From NCBI RefSeq assembly GCF_001523745.2, contig NZ_CP013386.1, positions 1,488,001 through 1,552,000 on the forward strand: a DNA stretch of 64,000 nt. Direction: 5' to 3'. This DNA comes from Burkholderia mayonis (lineage in GTDB: Bacteria > Pseudomonadota > Gammaproteobacteria > Burkholderiales > Burkholderiaceae). The notes below the pieces were generated by a model, which did no database searches, was not told where the DNA came from, and worked only from the letters and a program-made list of their open reading frames with translations. Shown here piece by piece: positions 37,421 to 46,879 of the stretch. A program made the translations under genes and the position numbers. Numbering within the stretch: position 1 is the first letter of the stretch; every line of letters begins with the position of its first letter.

Positions 37421-37551
37421 CGCTCGCACGCTTCATTTTCCTTCTTTGTTTCGAGTGGGCGCGGCGCACGGCTCGGGGCGCAATGCCAGGTGAAGTCGGT
37501 GTCGCGCTTTTGATCGGCTGTGCGGCGGGTGACGCGCATCGCGGTCCGGCG

Positions 37552-38367
37552 TCAATACGACTGCCGCTCGAGCTTGATTTCCTGCAGGATCGTCGTCGCG
37601 ATCTCCTCGATCGACTTGTGCGTCGACGACAGCCATTTGATTCCTTCGCGCCGCATCATCGCTTCTGCCTCGTTGATTTCGTAGCGGCAGTTCTCCGGCG
37701 CCGCATATTTGCTGCCGGGGCGGCGCTCGTTGCGGATCTCGGAGAGCCGTAGTGGATCGATCGACAGCCCGAACAGCTTGTCGCGATGCGGGTGCAGCGG
37801 CGTCGGCAGCTTGCCGCGCTCGAAGTCTTCCGGAATCAGCGGATAGTTCGCCGCCTTCACGCCGTACTGCATCGCGAGGTAGAGGCTCGTCGGCGTCTTG
37901 CCGCTGCGCGACACGCCGATCAGGATCACGTCGGCGTCGGCGAGATTGCGGTTCGATTGACCGTCGTCGTGCGCGAGCGAGAAGTTGATCGCTTCGATCC
38001 GCGTCTTGTATTCCTCGGTGTCCGCGTTCTGGTGGACGCGCCCCATCGCATGGCTCGACTTCAACTGTAGTTCCTGCTCGAGCGGTTCGACGAAACGCTG
38101 GAACATGTCGAGCACGAGCGCATCCGAGCGTTTGACGATCTCGTTCGATTCGCCGTCGACGAGCGTCGTGAACACGATCGGCCGGCGGCCGTCGTGCTGC
38201 GCGGCGTCGTTGATCTTCTGGACGGTGCCGTACGCCTTCTCGAGCGAATCGATGAACGGCACGCGCACGAGCCGGAATTTCTGGTCGAACTGGGACAGGA
38301 TCGAATGCGCGAAGGTTTCGGCGGTGATCCCGGTGCCGTCGGAGACGATGAATACGGTTGGAAGCAT
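37552..38367 (-). CDS. ppsR: PEP synthase regulatory protein (kinase/pyrophosphorylase, DUF299)
   Basis: A 271-residue bifunctional protein that switches PEP synthase off by ADP-dependent phosphorylation and on by Pi-dependent dephosphorylation. The N-terminus [20 protein letters not shown] and the P-loop [17 protein letters not shown] are diagnostic. The target, ppsA, lies about 4 kb away on the other strand, with the peptidase and phytochelatin-synthase-like genes between them. A TAGAAT (-10-like, minus strand, 38419-38424) lies about 50 bases upstream of the start, without a good -35. Confidence 0.95.
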   Translation of the reverse strand: MLPTVFIVSDGTGITAETFAHSILSQFDQKFRLVRVPFIDSLEKAYGTVQKINDAAQHDGRRPIVFTTLVDGESNEIVKRSDALVLDMFQRFVEPLEQELQLKSSHAMGRVHQNADTEEYKTRIEAINFSLAHDDGQSNRNLADADVILIGVSRSGKTPTSLYLAMQYGVKAANYPLIPEDFERGKLPTPLHPHRDKLFGLSIDPLRLSEIRNERRPGSKYAAPENCRYEINEAEAMMRREGIKWLSSTHKSIEEIATTILQEIKLERQSY

Positions 38368-38911
38368 GAATCGAAGCGTCGAGCGTGTGCGTGGCGGCCG
38401 CGCGCGGCCGAAGCGGCCATTCTAGCAGGCGCGGGCGCGCCGTTCGGCGCGATGACGGCGCGGGGCGGCCGATGACGAAACGTCCTGCCGTCGGCGCTCG
38501 CGGCGAACGATTAATCCGGATTGAACGATAAGCATTTGCGGATTAAGCAATAGTCGACGCGCGCATTCATTGAAATGATCTGTAATATTCCGTAATGTTG
38601 TTCGAAAGACGGCGGCGCTGACCGGATTCGTATCGTCAAGCGATTGTTCTCGTATCGGTGTTCAGTGAAACGAATCGTTTCAATTGCGTCAATCGATTCG
38701 GAATCCTTCTTAATGAGCGAATCGACGGATCGGTCCGGAGCGAGTGCCGAGGGTCGGGCGCGTGCGTTCGCTTGCCGTCGCGCAGGCAGGGCCGGGAGAG
38801 CGGGCCTTCCTGCGTGCGGACAGCAGTCGTGGCGGCAGTGATGCTCGGGCAGTTCGGCGGTTCGATTTCATTGTGTTTTGACTTTATTCAAATCAAATGA
38901 GGAACGACGAA
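38368..38911. other. ppsR-sedolisin divergent intergenic region (544 bases)
   Basis: No gene is seen. The middle (about 38500-38720) is clearly more AT-rich than its surroundings. It contains TTAATCC/GGATTAA inverted repeats (38511-38517/38540-38546), a perfect palindrome AATCCGGATT (38513-38522), and the 17-base palindrome at 38666-38682. The AT-rich core looks like a regulatory region for the secreted peptidase rather than coding DNA. Confidence 0.5.
38666..38682. promoter_or_regulatory. Candidate operator palindrome upstream of the sedolisin gene
   Basis: TGAAACGAATCGTTTCA is a perfect 8+1+8 palindrome, the type of symmetric site bound by dimeric repressors such as LacI- or TetR-family proteins. 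It lies 230 bases before the peptidase start. No regulator gene is next to it, so the binding protein is unknown. Confidence 0.45.
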
Positions 38912-40801
38912 ATGACGTCAAGAAGATGGGCCAATCCTCGCGCTTCGCAATCGAAGCATGCGATTTACGCGGCGACGTTTTTAGCCGCGACGACGCTGAC
39001 GGCGCACGCCGCGGCGTCGGCGTGGGTCGACACGCAGACCCGCGCGTATCCGGCTTTTCCGCAGCAGGCGCTCGCCGCTTCGCAGGCGTTCGCGGCAACG
39101 TCCGCGGCCGGAAAGGCGATCGATACGGCGCCCGGCCAGCCGGTGCGGGTCGTCGTCAGTCTCAATCTCAACGACGAGGCGAAGCTCGACCGCTTTCTGC
39201 GCGATCTGCATACGCCCAGCAGCGCTGCGTACGGCAAGCATCTGACGCCGGCCGAATTCGCCGCGCAGTATGCACCGACGCAACGGCAGGTCGCGCTCGT
39301 CGAAGCGCATTTGCGCAAATCCGGGTTTCGCGACATCCAGGTGTCGCCGAATCGGCTGCTGATCTCGGCGACGGGAACCGCCGAGGCGGTCCGGACGGCG
39401 TTCAACACGCGGCTCAAGAGTTTCACGCTCGAAGGCCGGCGCGTGTATGCGAACCAGGACGCGGCTCAGGTGCCGGCCGAACTCGGCGGCATCGTCGGCG
39501 CCGTGCTCGGGCTCGACAGCGCGACGCTCGCACACACGTACAACCGCCAGGCGGCCGTGACGGGCGCCGTCGGCGGCGCGAAGGCGTCGCTCGCCGCGCG
39601 CGCGAGCGAAGCGACCGCCGCTGCGAGCGGCACGCCCGTCTTGACGGGCCACGATCCGCTCGAGTTCTCGCGGATCTATCGCGCGGGCTCGACGCCGACG
39701 GCGTCGCAGACGACGGTCGGCGTCATCATGGCGGGCGACGCGAGGCCCGTGGTGCGAGATCTGGATGCGTTCACGGCGAAAGCGGGGCTCGCGCGCGTGG
39801 CGGCGACCGTCACGCGCACCGGGCCCCCCGGCAGCGACTACAGCGACAACGCGGGCCTGAGCGAGTGGGACATGGACAGCCAGGCGATCGTCGGCGCGGC
39901 GGGCGGCGAAGTGAAGGGGCTCGTGTTCTACGCGGCGCCGTCGATGCTGTTGACCGACATCACCGAGGCGTACAACCGCGCGGTCGTCGACAACGTCGCG
40001 AAGGTGATCAACGTGTCGCTCGGCGTATGCGAGGCGGGTGCGCGCTCGTCCGGCACGCAGGCGGCCGATGACCGGATCTTCAAGAGCGCCGTCGCGCAGG
40101 GGCAGACGTTCGTCGTCGCGGCGGGCGACGCCGGTGCGTACGAGTGCAGCGTGAGCCGCATTTCCGGTGGGCAGGGCGTGCCGGCGCGGTCGGACTATTC
40201 GGTGAGCGAGCCTGCGACGTCGCCGTACGTCGTCGCGGTTGGCGGCACGACGCTGTCGACAGACAAGTCGACGGGCGCGTACGCCGGCGAAGTCGCGTGG
40301 AATGAGGGCTTGCAGCCGATCGGCGTGTACGACCCGTATGGCAGCTACGACGGCACGCAGCGCCTGTGGGCGACGGGCGGTGGCTACAGCAAGAACGAAG
40401 CGGTGCCGGCCTGGCAGCGAGGCGTGCTCGGCACGTCGAGCAAGACGCGCGCGGTGCCCGACGTCGCGTTCGATGCGGACGGCCGCAGCGGCGCGCACGT
40501 CTACGTGAACGGCGAGACCGAGCAGTGGGGCGGCACGAGCCTCGCGGCGCCGATCTTCGCCGGCATCTGGGCGCGCATGCAATCCGACAACGGCAATCGG
40601 CTCGGCTTTCCGCTCGCGAGTCTCTATCGCTACGTTCCGTCCAACGGTGCACTGGTGCACGACGTGAAATCCGGCAACAACGGCTCGGGCGGCTACGGCT
40701 ACAAGGCGGGTGCCGGCTGGGATCCGGTAACGGGCTTCGGCAGCTTCGACATCGGGAATCTGTCCGCATTCGTCAAGAAAACGGCGGACTTCGCCCGTTG
40801 A
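38912..40801 (+). CDS. Secreted S53 (sedolisin/kumamolisin-type) serine-carboxyl peptidase
   Basis: A 629-residue acid peptidase precursor. Residues 1 to about 34 form a signal peptide (start MTSRRW, end TAHAAA). Residues about 70-215 are the Pro-kumamolisin activation domain (VVVSLNLNDEAKLDRFLRDL). The catalytic domain has the family triad: E318 and D322 in SEWDMD, and S543 in WGGTSLAAPIFAG. The C-terminal calcium loop is WDPVTGFGSFD. I start at the second ATG (38912) because GAGGAA at 38899-38904 is correctly spaced for it; the ATG at 38897 would add five residues. Export to the medium or periplasm and autoactivation at low pH are family knowledge. No obvious cotranscribed gene precedes it. 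Confidence 0.92.
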   Translation: MTSRRWANPRASQSKHAIYAATFLAATTLTAHAAASAWVDTQTRAYPAFPQQALAASQAFAATSAAGKAIDTAPGQPVRVVVSLNLNDEAKLDRFLRDLHTPSSAAYGKHLTPAEFAAQYAPTQRQVALVEAHLRKSGFRDIQVSPNRLLISATGTAEAVRTAFNTRLKSFTLEGRRVYANQDAAQVPAELGGIVGAVLGLDSATLAHTYNRQAAVTGAVGGAKASLAARASEATAAASGTPVLTGHDPLEFSRIYRAGSTPTASQTTVGVIMAGDARPVVRDLDAFTAKAGLARVAATVTRTGPPGSDYSDNAGLSEWDMDSQAIVGAAGGEVKGLVFYAAPSMLLTDITEAYNRAVVDNVAKVINVSLGVCEAGARSSGTQAADDRIFKSAVAQGQTFVVAAGDAGAYECSVSRISGGQGVPARSDYSVSEPATSPYVVAVGGTTLSTDKSTGAYAGEVAWNEGLQPIGVYDPYGSYDGTQRLWATGGGYSKNEAVPAWQRGVLGTSSKTRAVPDVAFDADGRSGAHVYVNGETEQWGGTSLAAPIFAGIWARMQSDNGNRLGFPLASLYRYVPSNGALVHDVKSGNNGSGGYGYKAGAGWDPVTGFGSFDIGNLSAFVKKTADFAR

Positions 40802-40991
40802 GTCGCGGCGCGTGGGCGGCGGCGCGACGCGCGTCGTAGGGCGGCGGCGCGGGCGGGACGCGCCTCTTCGTGCCGCCTCGCGCACCTCGTTCGCGTCGTT
40901 CACCTCGCGCGGCGTCGCCGCCGGCTTCGCGCTATGCTCGTGCGGGCGCCCGCACGCGGCGCTCCGCTCGTCAAACGACCAAGGAACGATC

Positions 40992-41717
40992 GTGACAAAA
41001 AGACTCGTTGGCGTCGTGCTCGTCGCGCTCGCGCTGATCGGCCGCGCGGCCGCGCAAACCTTGCCGTTGCCCGGCAGCCTGATTGACCTCGGCAGCGGCG
41101 CCGGCGAACGCATGCTCGCCGAGAGCGGCGCGCGCAGCGCATACGTGCCGCTCGGCAGTCATTTCGTTACGCAGAAGACCGAGCGCTATTGCGGCGTCGC
41201 GTCGCTCGTGATGGTGCTGAACGCGCTGCGCGTGCCGGCGCCCGCCGCCGCGCAATATCCGCCGTTCCACTATTTCACGCAGGACAACGTGCTCAACGAC
41301 ACGACCGAGCAGATTCGCCCGCGGGCGCAGATCGAGCAGCGCGGAATGACGCTCGATCAGCTCGGCGCGCTCGCGAACGCGCTCGGCGCGAGCGGAGACG
41401 TGCGCCATGCGTCGGACGTGTCGGTCGACGCGTTTCGCGCGGACGCGGCCGCGCATCTCGGCCGTCCGGGGCGCTACGTGCTCGTCAACTACCTGCGCAG
41501 CCGGCTCGGCCAGCAGACGGGCGGCCACATCTCGCCGCTCGGCGCGTACGACGCCGCGGCCGACAGCTTCCTGATTCTCGACGTGTCCCGTTACAAATAT
41601 CCGCCTGTCTGGGTGAAGACGGCCGATCTGTACGCGGCGATGAACACGGCCGACGCGGACAACGGCGGCCGCAGCCGCGGCTACGTGCTGATCGACGGGC
41701 CGGCGGGAGGGCGCTGA
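40992..41717 (+). CDS. Secreted phytochelatin-synthase-family protein
   Basis: A 241-residue protein of the phytochelatin synthase family (papain-like clan). The catalytic triad is complete and spaced as in the cyanobacterial homologue: Cys67 in YCGVASLVMVLN, His179 in GGHISPLGAY, Asp197 in LDVSRYKYPPVWV. Bacterial members usually deglycinate glutathione to gamma-glutamylcysteine rather than make long phytochelatins. The N-terminus (MTKRLVGVVLVALALIGRAA) is a signal peptide ending near AAA-Q, so it probably acts outside the cytoplasm. I start at GTG 40992 because AAGGAA at 40981-40986 precedes it; no in-frame ATG starts the family region. It follows the sedolisin by 190 bases. Confidence 0.88.
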   Translation: MTKRLVGVVLVALALIGRAAAQTLPLPGSLIDLGSGAGERMLAESGARSAYVPLGSHFVTQKTERYCGVASLVMVLNALRVPAPAAAQYPPFHYFTQDNVLNDTTEQIRPRAQIEQRGMTLDQLGALANALGASGDVRHASDVSVDAFRADAAAHLGRPGRYVLVNYLRSRLGQQTGGHISPLGAYDAAADSFLILDVSRYKYPPVWVKTADLYAAMNTADADNGGRSRGYVLIDGPAGGR

Positions 41718-42001
41718 CGCGCGGGGCATCGGCATTCCGGCCCGGCGCGGGCCTGCGTGCCCGGCATGCGTTCACGAAGACGCCGGACCGACGACGCGAG
41801 ATCGCGCGGCAGGATAGCCGCCGGACGCTCGGGGCGCCGCGGGAGTGTCGGAGTGCCGGAACGCCCCGGCAGAAAGCGACAGATCGGCAAGCCCGTACGG
41901 GCAAGGCATCACGGCCCGCCCACCGCGTCGAAACCGCGCGCTAGAGCCCCATTGCGAGCGGGTTGCGCCACATCCGCTGGCCGGCACGGTAGAATAGCGG
42001 G

Positions 42002-42175
42002 AACCTGTTGGATAAGCCCTTGCGGCAGAAGCGCGGCGCGGCCGCGCCTTTGATCGCGATGCGCTACGGATTCCCGGCAAGTTCGGCGATTTGTCTGCTT
42101 TATTCGCCTTTCTGCCGGGATTTTTGCAAGCGCGCCGGAATCGTCCGGCTCCCGCGAAGGCTTATCCGACAGGTT
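42002..42175. repeat. Inverted repeat in the ppsA leader
   Basis: The left copy (42002-42018, AACCTGTTGGATAAGCC) and the right copy (42159-42175, GGCTTATCCGACAGGTT) are inverted, matching at 16 of 17 positions, with 140 bases between them. If transcribed they could pair and change the folding of the downstream hairpins. Confidence 0.75.
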
Positions 42176-42209
42176 GTGCAATGCGCGCCCGCTTTTTGCA
42201 AGCGGCCGC

Positions 42210-42242
42210 GCTCGAGCCCGTTGCACGATCGAGCATTTTTTT
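42210..42242 (+). terminator. Terminator-like hairpin just upstream of ppsA (possible attenuator)
   Basis: GCTCGA (42210-42215) pairs with TCGAGC (42229-42234), followed by A and seven T (42236-42242). It ends 17 bases before the ppsA ATG and inside any leader started farther upstream. The stem is short (6 pairs), so strength is uncertain. Its position fits an attenuator controlling ppsA rather than an end-of-gene terminator. Confidence 0.5.
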
Positions 42243-42259
42243 CACACTTAGGGGCTTGT

Positions 42260-44659
42260 ATGACTAACGCAGCAAACGTCGCAAAGGATCAGGCGTATGT
42301 AATTCCGTTCGAGCAGTTGCGAATGAGCGATGTCGAAATCGTCGGCGGCAAGAATGCGTCGCTTGGCGAAATGATTAGTCAGCTGGCTGAGGCAGGCGTA
42401 CGCGTGCCCACCGGTTTCGCGACGACTGCGCTTGCCTTCCGCGACTTCCTCCAACACAACAAGCTCACCGAACGCATCGCGCAGCGTCTCGAGTCGCTCG
42501 ACATCGACGACGTGAAGGCGCTCGCCGAAGCCGGCGCCGAGATCCGCCAGTGGATCGTCGACGCGCCGATGCAGTCGCGCCTCGAGCAGGAAATCCGCGC
42601 GCAGTTCGAGATCCTGAAGAACGGCTCGCCCGGCGAGCTGTCGTTCGCCGTGCGCTCGTCGGCGACCGCCGAAGACTTGCCCGACGCATCGTTCGCCGGC
42701 CAGCAGGAGTCGTATCTGAACGTCGTCGGCATCGAAGAGGTGCTCGACCGGATGAAGCACGTGTTCGCGTCGCTCTACAACGATCGCGCGATATCGTACC
42801 GCGTGCACAAGGGCTTCACGCACGCCGAAGTCGCGCTGTCGGCCGGCGTGCAGCGGATGGTCCGCTCGGACGTCGGCGCGGCCGGCGTGATGTTCACGAT
42901 CGACACCGAATCGGGCTTCAAGGACGCCGTCTTCATCACGGCGAGCTACGGCCTGGGTGAAACGGTCGTGCAGGGCGCCGTGAACCCCGACGAGTTCTAC
43001 GTGTTCAAGACGACGCTCGCGCAGGACAAGTACCCGATCATCCGCCGCTCAATCGGCTCGAAGCTGATCAAGATGGAGTTCACGCAGCCGGGCGAGCCGG
43101 GCCGCGTGAAGACGGTCGACGTGCCGCACGAGCAGCGCAACCGCTACTCGATCACCGACGAAGACGCGATCGAGCTCGCGAAGTACGCGGTCATCATCGA
43201 GAAGCACTACCAGCGTCCGATGGACATCGAATGGGGCAAGGACGGCCGCGACGGCAAGATCTTCATCCTGCAGGCGCGTCCCGAGACGGTGAAGAGCCAG
43301 GCGCACGGCAAGGTCGAGCAGCGCTTCAAGCTGAAGGGCCAGTCGCAGGTGCTCGCGACCGGCCGCGCGATCGGCCAGAAGATCGGCGCGGGCCCCGTGC
43401 GCGTGATCCACGACCCGTCGGAAATGGAACGCGTGCAGCCGGGCGACGTGCTCGTCGCCGACATGACCGATCCGAACTGGGAGCCGGTGATGAAGCGCGC
43501 GTCCGCGATCGTCACGAACCGCGGCGGCCGCACCTGCCACGCGGCGATCATCGCGCGCGAGCTCGGCGTGCCGGCCGTCGTCGGCTGCGGCGACGCGACC
43601 GACGTGCTGAAGGACGGCGCGCTCGTCACCGTGTCGTGCGCGGAAGGCGACGAAGGCAAGATCTACGACGGCCTGCTCGAGACCGAAGTGTCCGAGGTGC
43701 AGCGCGGCGAGCTGCCGCCCGTGCCGGTCAAGATCATGATGAACGTCGGCAACCCGCAGCTCGCATTCGACTTCTCGCAGCTGCCGAACGCGGGCGTCGG
43801 TCTCGCGCGCCTCGAGTTCATCATCAACAACAACATCGGCGTGCATCCGAAGGCGATCCTCGAGTATCCGAACGTCGATCCGGATCTGAAGAAGGCGGTC
43901 GAGAGCGTCGCTCGCGGCCACGCGTCGCCGCGAGCGTTCTACGTCGACAAGCTGACGGAAGGCATCGCGACGATCGCGGCGGCGTTCTATCCGAAGCCCG
44001 TGATCGTGCGTCTGTCCGACTTCAAGTCGAACGAGTACAAGAAGCTGATCGGCGGTTCGCGCTACGAGCCGGACGAGGAAAATCCGATGCTCGGCTTCCG
44101 TGGCGCGTCGCGCTACATCGCCGAGGACTTCGCTCAGGCGTTCGAGATGGAGTGCATCGCGCTCAAGCGCGTGCGCGACGAGATGGGTCTCACGAACGTC
44201 GAGATCATGGTGCCGTTCGTGCGCACCGTGAAGCAGGCGGAGCGTGTCGTCGGCCTGCTCGCGAAGTTCGGACTGAAGCGCGGCGACAACGACCTGCGCC
44301 TCATCATGATGTGCGAAGTGCCGTCGAACGCGATCCTCGCCGAAGAATTTCTGCAGCACTTCGACGGCTTCTCGATCGGCTCGAACGACCTGACGCAGCT
44401 GACGCTCGGCCTCGACCGCGACTCGGGCATGGAACTGCTCGCCGTCGATTTCGACGAGCGCGATCCGGCCGTGAAGTTCATGCTGAAGCGTGCGATCGAC
44501 ACCTGCCGCAAGCTCGACAAGTATGTCGGCATCTGCGGCCAGGGCCCGTCCGATCACCCGGACTTCGCGAAGTGGCTCGCCGACGAAGGCATCGCGTCGA
44601 TCTCGCTGAACCCGGACACGGTCATCGCCACGTGGCAGGCGCTTGCGTCGAAGCAGTAA
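42260..44659 (+). CDS. ppsA: Phosphoenolpyruvate synthase
   Basis: A 799-residue gluconeogenic enzyme that converts pyruvate and ATP to PEP, AMP and phosphate. The N-terminal ATP-grasp domain starts at [18 protein letters not shown]. The swivelling phosphohistidine domain has H427 in [20 protein letters not shown]. The C-terminal TIM barrel holds the [17 protein letters not shown] motif and the catalytic Cys759 in [13 protein letters not shown]. The start is supported by AGGGG at 42250-42254, five bases before the ATG. Activity is probably controlled by PpsR (37552-38367); transcription may be controlled by the leader hairpin. A strong terminator follows. Confidence 0.96.
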   Translation: MTNAANVAKDQAYVIPFEQLRMSDVEIVGGKNASLGEMISQLAEAGVRVPTGFATTALAFRDFLQHNKLTERIAQRLESLDIDDVKALAEAGAEIRQWIVDAPMQSRLEQEIRAQFEILKNGSPGELSFAVRSSATAEDLPDASFAGQQESYLNVVGIEEVLDRMKHVFASLYNDRAISYRVHKGFTHAEVALSAGVQRMVRSDVGAAGVMFTIDTESGFKDAVFITASYGLGETVVQGAVNPDEFYVFKTTLAQDKYPIIRRSIGSKLIKMEFTQPGEPGRVKTVDVPHEQRNRYSITDEDAIELAKYAVIIEKHYQRPMDIEWGKDGRDGKIFILQARPETVKSQAHGKVEQRFKLKGQSQVLATGRAIGQKIGAGPVRVIHDPSEMERVQPGDVLVADMTDPNWEPVMKRASAIVTNRGGRTCHAAIIARELGVPAVVGCGDATDVLKDGALVTVSCAEGDEGKIYDGLLETEVSEVQRGELPPVPVKIMMNVGNPQLAFDFSQLPNAGVGLARLEFIINNNIGVHPKAILEYPNVDPDLKKAVESVARGHASPRAFYVDKLTEGIATIAAAFYPKPVIVRLSDFKSNEYKKLIGGSRYEPDEENPMLGFRGASRYIAEDFAQAFEMECIALKRVRDEMGLTNVEIMVPFVRTVKQAERVVGLLAKFGLKRGDNDLRLIMMCEVPSNAILAEEFLQHFDGFSIGSNDLTQLTLGLDRDSGMELLAVDFDERDPAVKFMLKRAIDTCRKLDKYVGICGQGPSDHPDFAKWLADEGIASISLNPDTVIATWQALASKQ

Positions 44660-44736
44660 TCGGCGGTAATCGCCCGTTCGGACGGCGGTCGTCGAATCGC
44701 CGTCCAAATGAAGGCAAATTGCAAGGTTCGTGCTAT

Positions 44737-44765
44737 AAACACCCCGGTAACGCCGGGGTGTTTTT
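44737..44765 (+). terminator. Rho-independent terminator after ppsA
   Basis: An 11-base stem (44737-44747 AAACACCCCGG with 44753-44763) closes a 5-base loop and is followed by T to 44765. It ends about 20 bases before the nfeD start, so nfeD must have its own promoter or rely on read-through. Confidence 0.9.
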
Positions 44766-44786
44766 CTTTGTGCAACGGGAGGGGCG

Positions 44787-45221
44787 ATGGTGTCAGGGCA
44801 GTTTTTCTGGTGGATCGGCGTCGGCGTGTTCGTCGTCGCGGAACTGCTGACGGGGACGTTCTACCTGCTGATGATCGCGCTCGGCTTCCTCGCGGGCGGC
44901 CTCGTGCATCTCGCGGGCGCGCCCGCCGCCTGGCAGTTTGCCGCTGCCGCGCTCGTCGCGATCGTCGCCGTGATCGCGCTCAGGCGCTCGGGGCTCGGCC
45001 GCAAGCAGAAACGCGACGCGTCGGCGAATCCCGACATCAACCTCGACATCGGCGCGACGATCGCGGTCAAGCATTGGCACGACCGCCGGGCGCGCGCGCA
45101 GTATCGCGGCGCGCAGTGGGACGTCGAGCTCGCCGCCGGCGAGCGCGAGGACGCGCATCTGTACGAAGTGCGTTCGGTGCGCGGCAATTGTCTCGTTGTC
45201 GCGGCGAAATCCGCGAAGTGA
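44787..45221 (+). CDS. NfeD family membrane protein
   Basis: A 144-residue NfeD-type protein with two to three N-terminal membrane segments (FFWWIGVGVFVVAELLTG, LLMIALGFLAGGLVHLAG, FAAAALVAIVAVIAL). A C-terminal soluble OB-fold region (IGATIAVKHWHDRRARAQYR to the end) is typical of the short NfeD form. NfeD proteins pair with SPFH/slipin proteins, whose gene follows here after 49 bases. They are thought to act in membrane microdomains; the exact role is unknown. It starts 21 bases after the ppsA terminator. Confidence 0.9.
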   Translation: MVSGQFFWWIGVGVFVVAELLTGTFYLLMIALGFLAGGLVHLAGAPAAWQFAAAALVAIVAVIALRRSGLGRKQKRDASANPDINLDIGATIAVKHWHDRRARAQYRGAQWDVELAAGEREDAHLYEVRSVRGNCLVVAAKSAK

Positions 45222-45270
45222 CCGCCCTCGGCGCGTTTGTCTTCAAATTCCAACAAGGAGGACCAGCTTC

Positions 45271-46218
45271 ATGGATTCATTGATCGTCTGGGCGGTGCTG
45301 CTCATCATCGTGTTCGTGCTCGTGTCGCAGACCGTGAAGATCGTGCCGCAGCAGCATGCGTGGGTGCTCGAGCGGTTCGGCCGCTATCACGCGACGCTGT
45401 CGCCGGGCTTGAACATCGTGCTGCCGTTCATCGACCGGATCGCGTACCGGCACGTGCTGAAGGAGATTCCGCTCGACGTGCCGAGCCAGATCTGCATCAC
45501 GCGTGACAATACGCAGTTGCAGGTGGACGGCGTGCTGTACTTCCAGGTGATGGACCCGATGAAGGCGTCGTACGGCTCGAGCAACTTCGTGCTCGCGATT
45601 ACCCAACTCTCGCAGACGATGCTGCGTTCGGTGATCGGCAAGCTCGAGCTCGACAAGACCTTCGAGGAGCGCGACTTCATCAACCACAGCATCGTGTCGG
45701 CGCTCGACGAAGCGGCCGCGAACTGGGGTGTCAAGGTGCTGCGCTACGAGATCAAGGATCTGACGCCGCCGAAGGAAATCCTGCATGCGATGCAGGCGCA
45801 GATCACCGCGGAGCGGGAGAAGCGGGCGCTCATCGCCGCATCGGAAGGCCGCAAGCAGGAGCAGATCAACCTCGCGTCGGGCGCGCGTGAGGCGGCGATC
45901 CAGAAGTCGGAAGGCGAGCGGCAGGCGGCGATCAACCAGGCGCAGGGCGAGGCGGCCGCGATCCTCGCGGTGGCCGAGGCGAACGCGCAGGCAATCCAGA
46001 AGATCGCGCAGGCGATCCAGTCGCAGGGCGGGATGGATGCGGTGAACCTGAAGGTGGCCGAGCAGTACGTCGGCGCGTTCGGCAATCTCGCGAAGGCGGG
46101 CAACACGCTGATCGTGCCGTCGAACATGTCGGACTTGAGCACCGCGATCGCGTCGGCCCTGACGATCGTCAACCGCGCCGCGCCGGGGGGCGTCGCCTCG
46201 GGCGCGAGCAAGGGCTGA
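45271..46218 (+). CDS. SPFH/Band 7 (slipin/paraslipin) membrane protein
   Basis: A 315-residue stomatin-like protein. A single N-terminal transmembrane segment (LIVWAVLLIIVFVLVSQTV) precedes the Band 7/SPFH domain, beginning VPQQHAWVLERFGRYHATL and containing VPSQICITRDNTQLQVDG. A charged Ala/Glu coiled coil (AQITAEREKRALIAASEG onward) and a hydrophobic tail (SDLSTAIASALTIVN) follow. The ATG at 45271 is preceded by AAGGAGG. Pairing with nfeD is the standard slipin operon. Confidence 0.92.
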   Translation: MDSLIVWAVLLIIVFVLVSQTVKIVPQQHAWVLERFGRYHATLSPGLNIVLPFIDRIAYRHVLKEIPLDVPSQICITRDNTQLQVDGVLYFQVMDPMKASYGSSNFVLAITQLSQTMLRSVIGKLELDKTFEERDFINHSIVSALDEAAANWGVKVLRYEIKDLTPPKEILHAMQAQITAEREKRALIAASEGRKQEQINLASGAREAAIQKSEGERQAAINQAQGEAAAILAVAEANAQAIQKIAQAIQSQGGMDAVNLKVAEQYVGAFGNLAKAGNTLIVPSNMSDLSTAIASALTIVNRAAPGGVASGASKG

Positions 46219-46240
46219 GCGTCACGCGTCGCCCGATGAA

Positions 46241-46279
46241 GAAACGGCCCGCTCCGAATCGTTCGAAGCGGGCCGTTTC
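46241..46279. terminator. Terminator between the slipin gene and smpB
   Basis: A 13-base stem GAAACGGCCCGCT (46241-46253) pairs with 46267-46279 around a 13-base loop. It lies between convergent genes (slipin plus, smpB minus). The flanking A and T runs are short (three), so it is a good hairpin but a moderate terminator in either direction. Confidence 0.75.
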
Positions 46280-46335
46280 GATTGCGGCGCATCGGGCGCG
46301 GCCTGCGCTGACGGCGTGCGGCAAAGCGCCGCGCG

Positions 46336-46782
46336 TTATGTTGCAGAACGCATGATTCGCGCTTTCTCGCGTTCCCAATCGCGCTTCTTTTCGGTTTCGC
46401 GCTTGTCGTGGAGCTTCTTGCCTTTCGCGAGACCGATCTCGCATTTCACGCGACCGCCCTTGTAGTGGAAGTTCAGCGGCACGAGCGTATAGCCGCGCTG
46501 CTCGACCTTGCCGATCAGTTTCTTGATTTCGTCGCGGTGCAGCAGCAGCTTGCGGGTGCGGACCGGATCGGGCTTGATGTGCGTCGAGGCTTCGGGCAGC
46601 GGGCTGATGTGCGTGCCGATCAGGTAGATCTCCGCGTTCTTCACGACGACGTAGCCTTCCTTGATCTGTCCGCGCCCGGCGCGCAGCGCCTTGACCTCCC
46701 ACCCCTCGAGCACGAGCCCCGCTTCGTAGCGTTCTTCGATGTGGTAATCGAAGAACGCTTTTCTATTGTCGATGATGCTCAT
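46336..46782 (-). CDS. smpB: SsrA-binding protein SmpB
   Basis: A 148-residue partner of tmRNA in ribosome rescue. Signatures: [60 protein letters not shown], and the basic C-terminal tail [16 protein letters not shown] that folds in the decoding centre. It is divergent from ratA-rnfH, the standard arrangement. No tmRNA gene was seen in the window. Confidence 0.96.
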   Translation of the reverse strand: MSIIDNRKAFFDYHIEERYEAGLVLEGWEVKALRAGRGQIKEGYVVVKNAEIYLIGTHISPLPEASTHIKPDPVRTRKLLLHRDEIKKLIGKVEQRGYTLVPLNFHYKGGRVKCEIGLAKGKKLHDKRETEKKRDWEREKARIMRSAT

Positions 46783-46879
46783 GAAGGGAAATGGCCAACT
46801 CGTTTAAAATCACAATTTTAGCAAAGCGGGGCGGCGTTGGCCCGGCTTGCTCGTTTACCTTTGCGATGCCGCGCGATTT

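Larger units (their letters stand above)
41718..42259 (+). other. ppsA upstream region (542 bases), no gene
   Basis: No convincing reading frame. A TAGAAT (-10-like) at 41990-41995 lacks a clear -35. Downstream are a 17-base inverted repeat (42002-42018/42159-42175), two direct copies of TTTTTGCAAGCG (42121-42132 and 42193-42204), a short CCGCTT/AAGCGG hairpin and a terminator-like hairpin with seven T ending 17 bases before the ppsA start. This is an unusually structured leader. Confidence 0.5.

Noticed and set aside
46803..46820. Two overlapping TAAAAT boxes in the smpB-ratA gap as divergent promoters
   Set aside because: The -10 boxes are plausible, but no -35 was found for either direction, so I left them out of the feature list.
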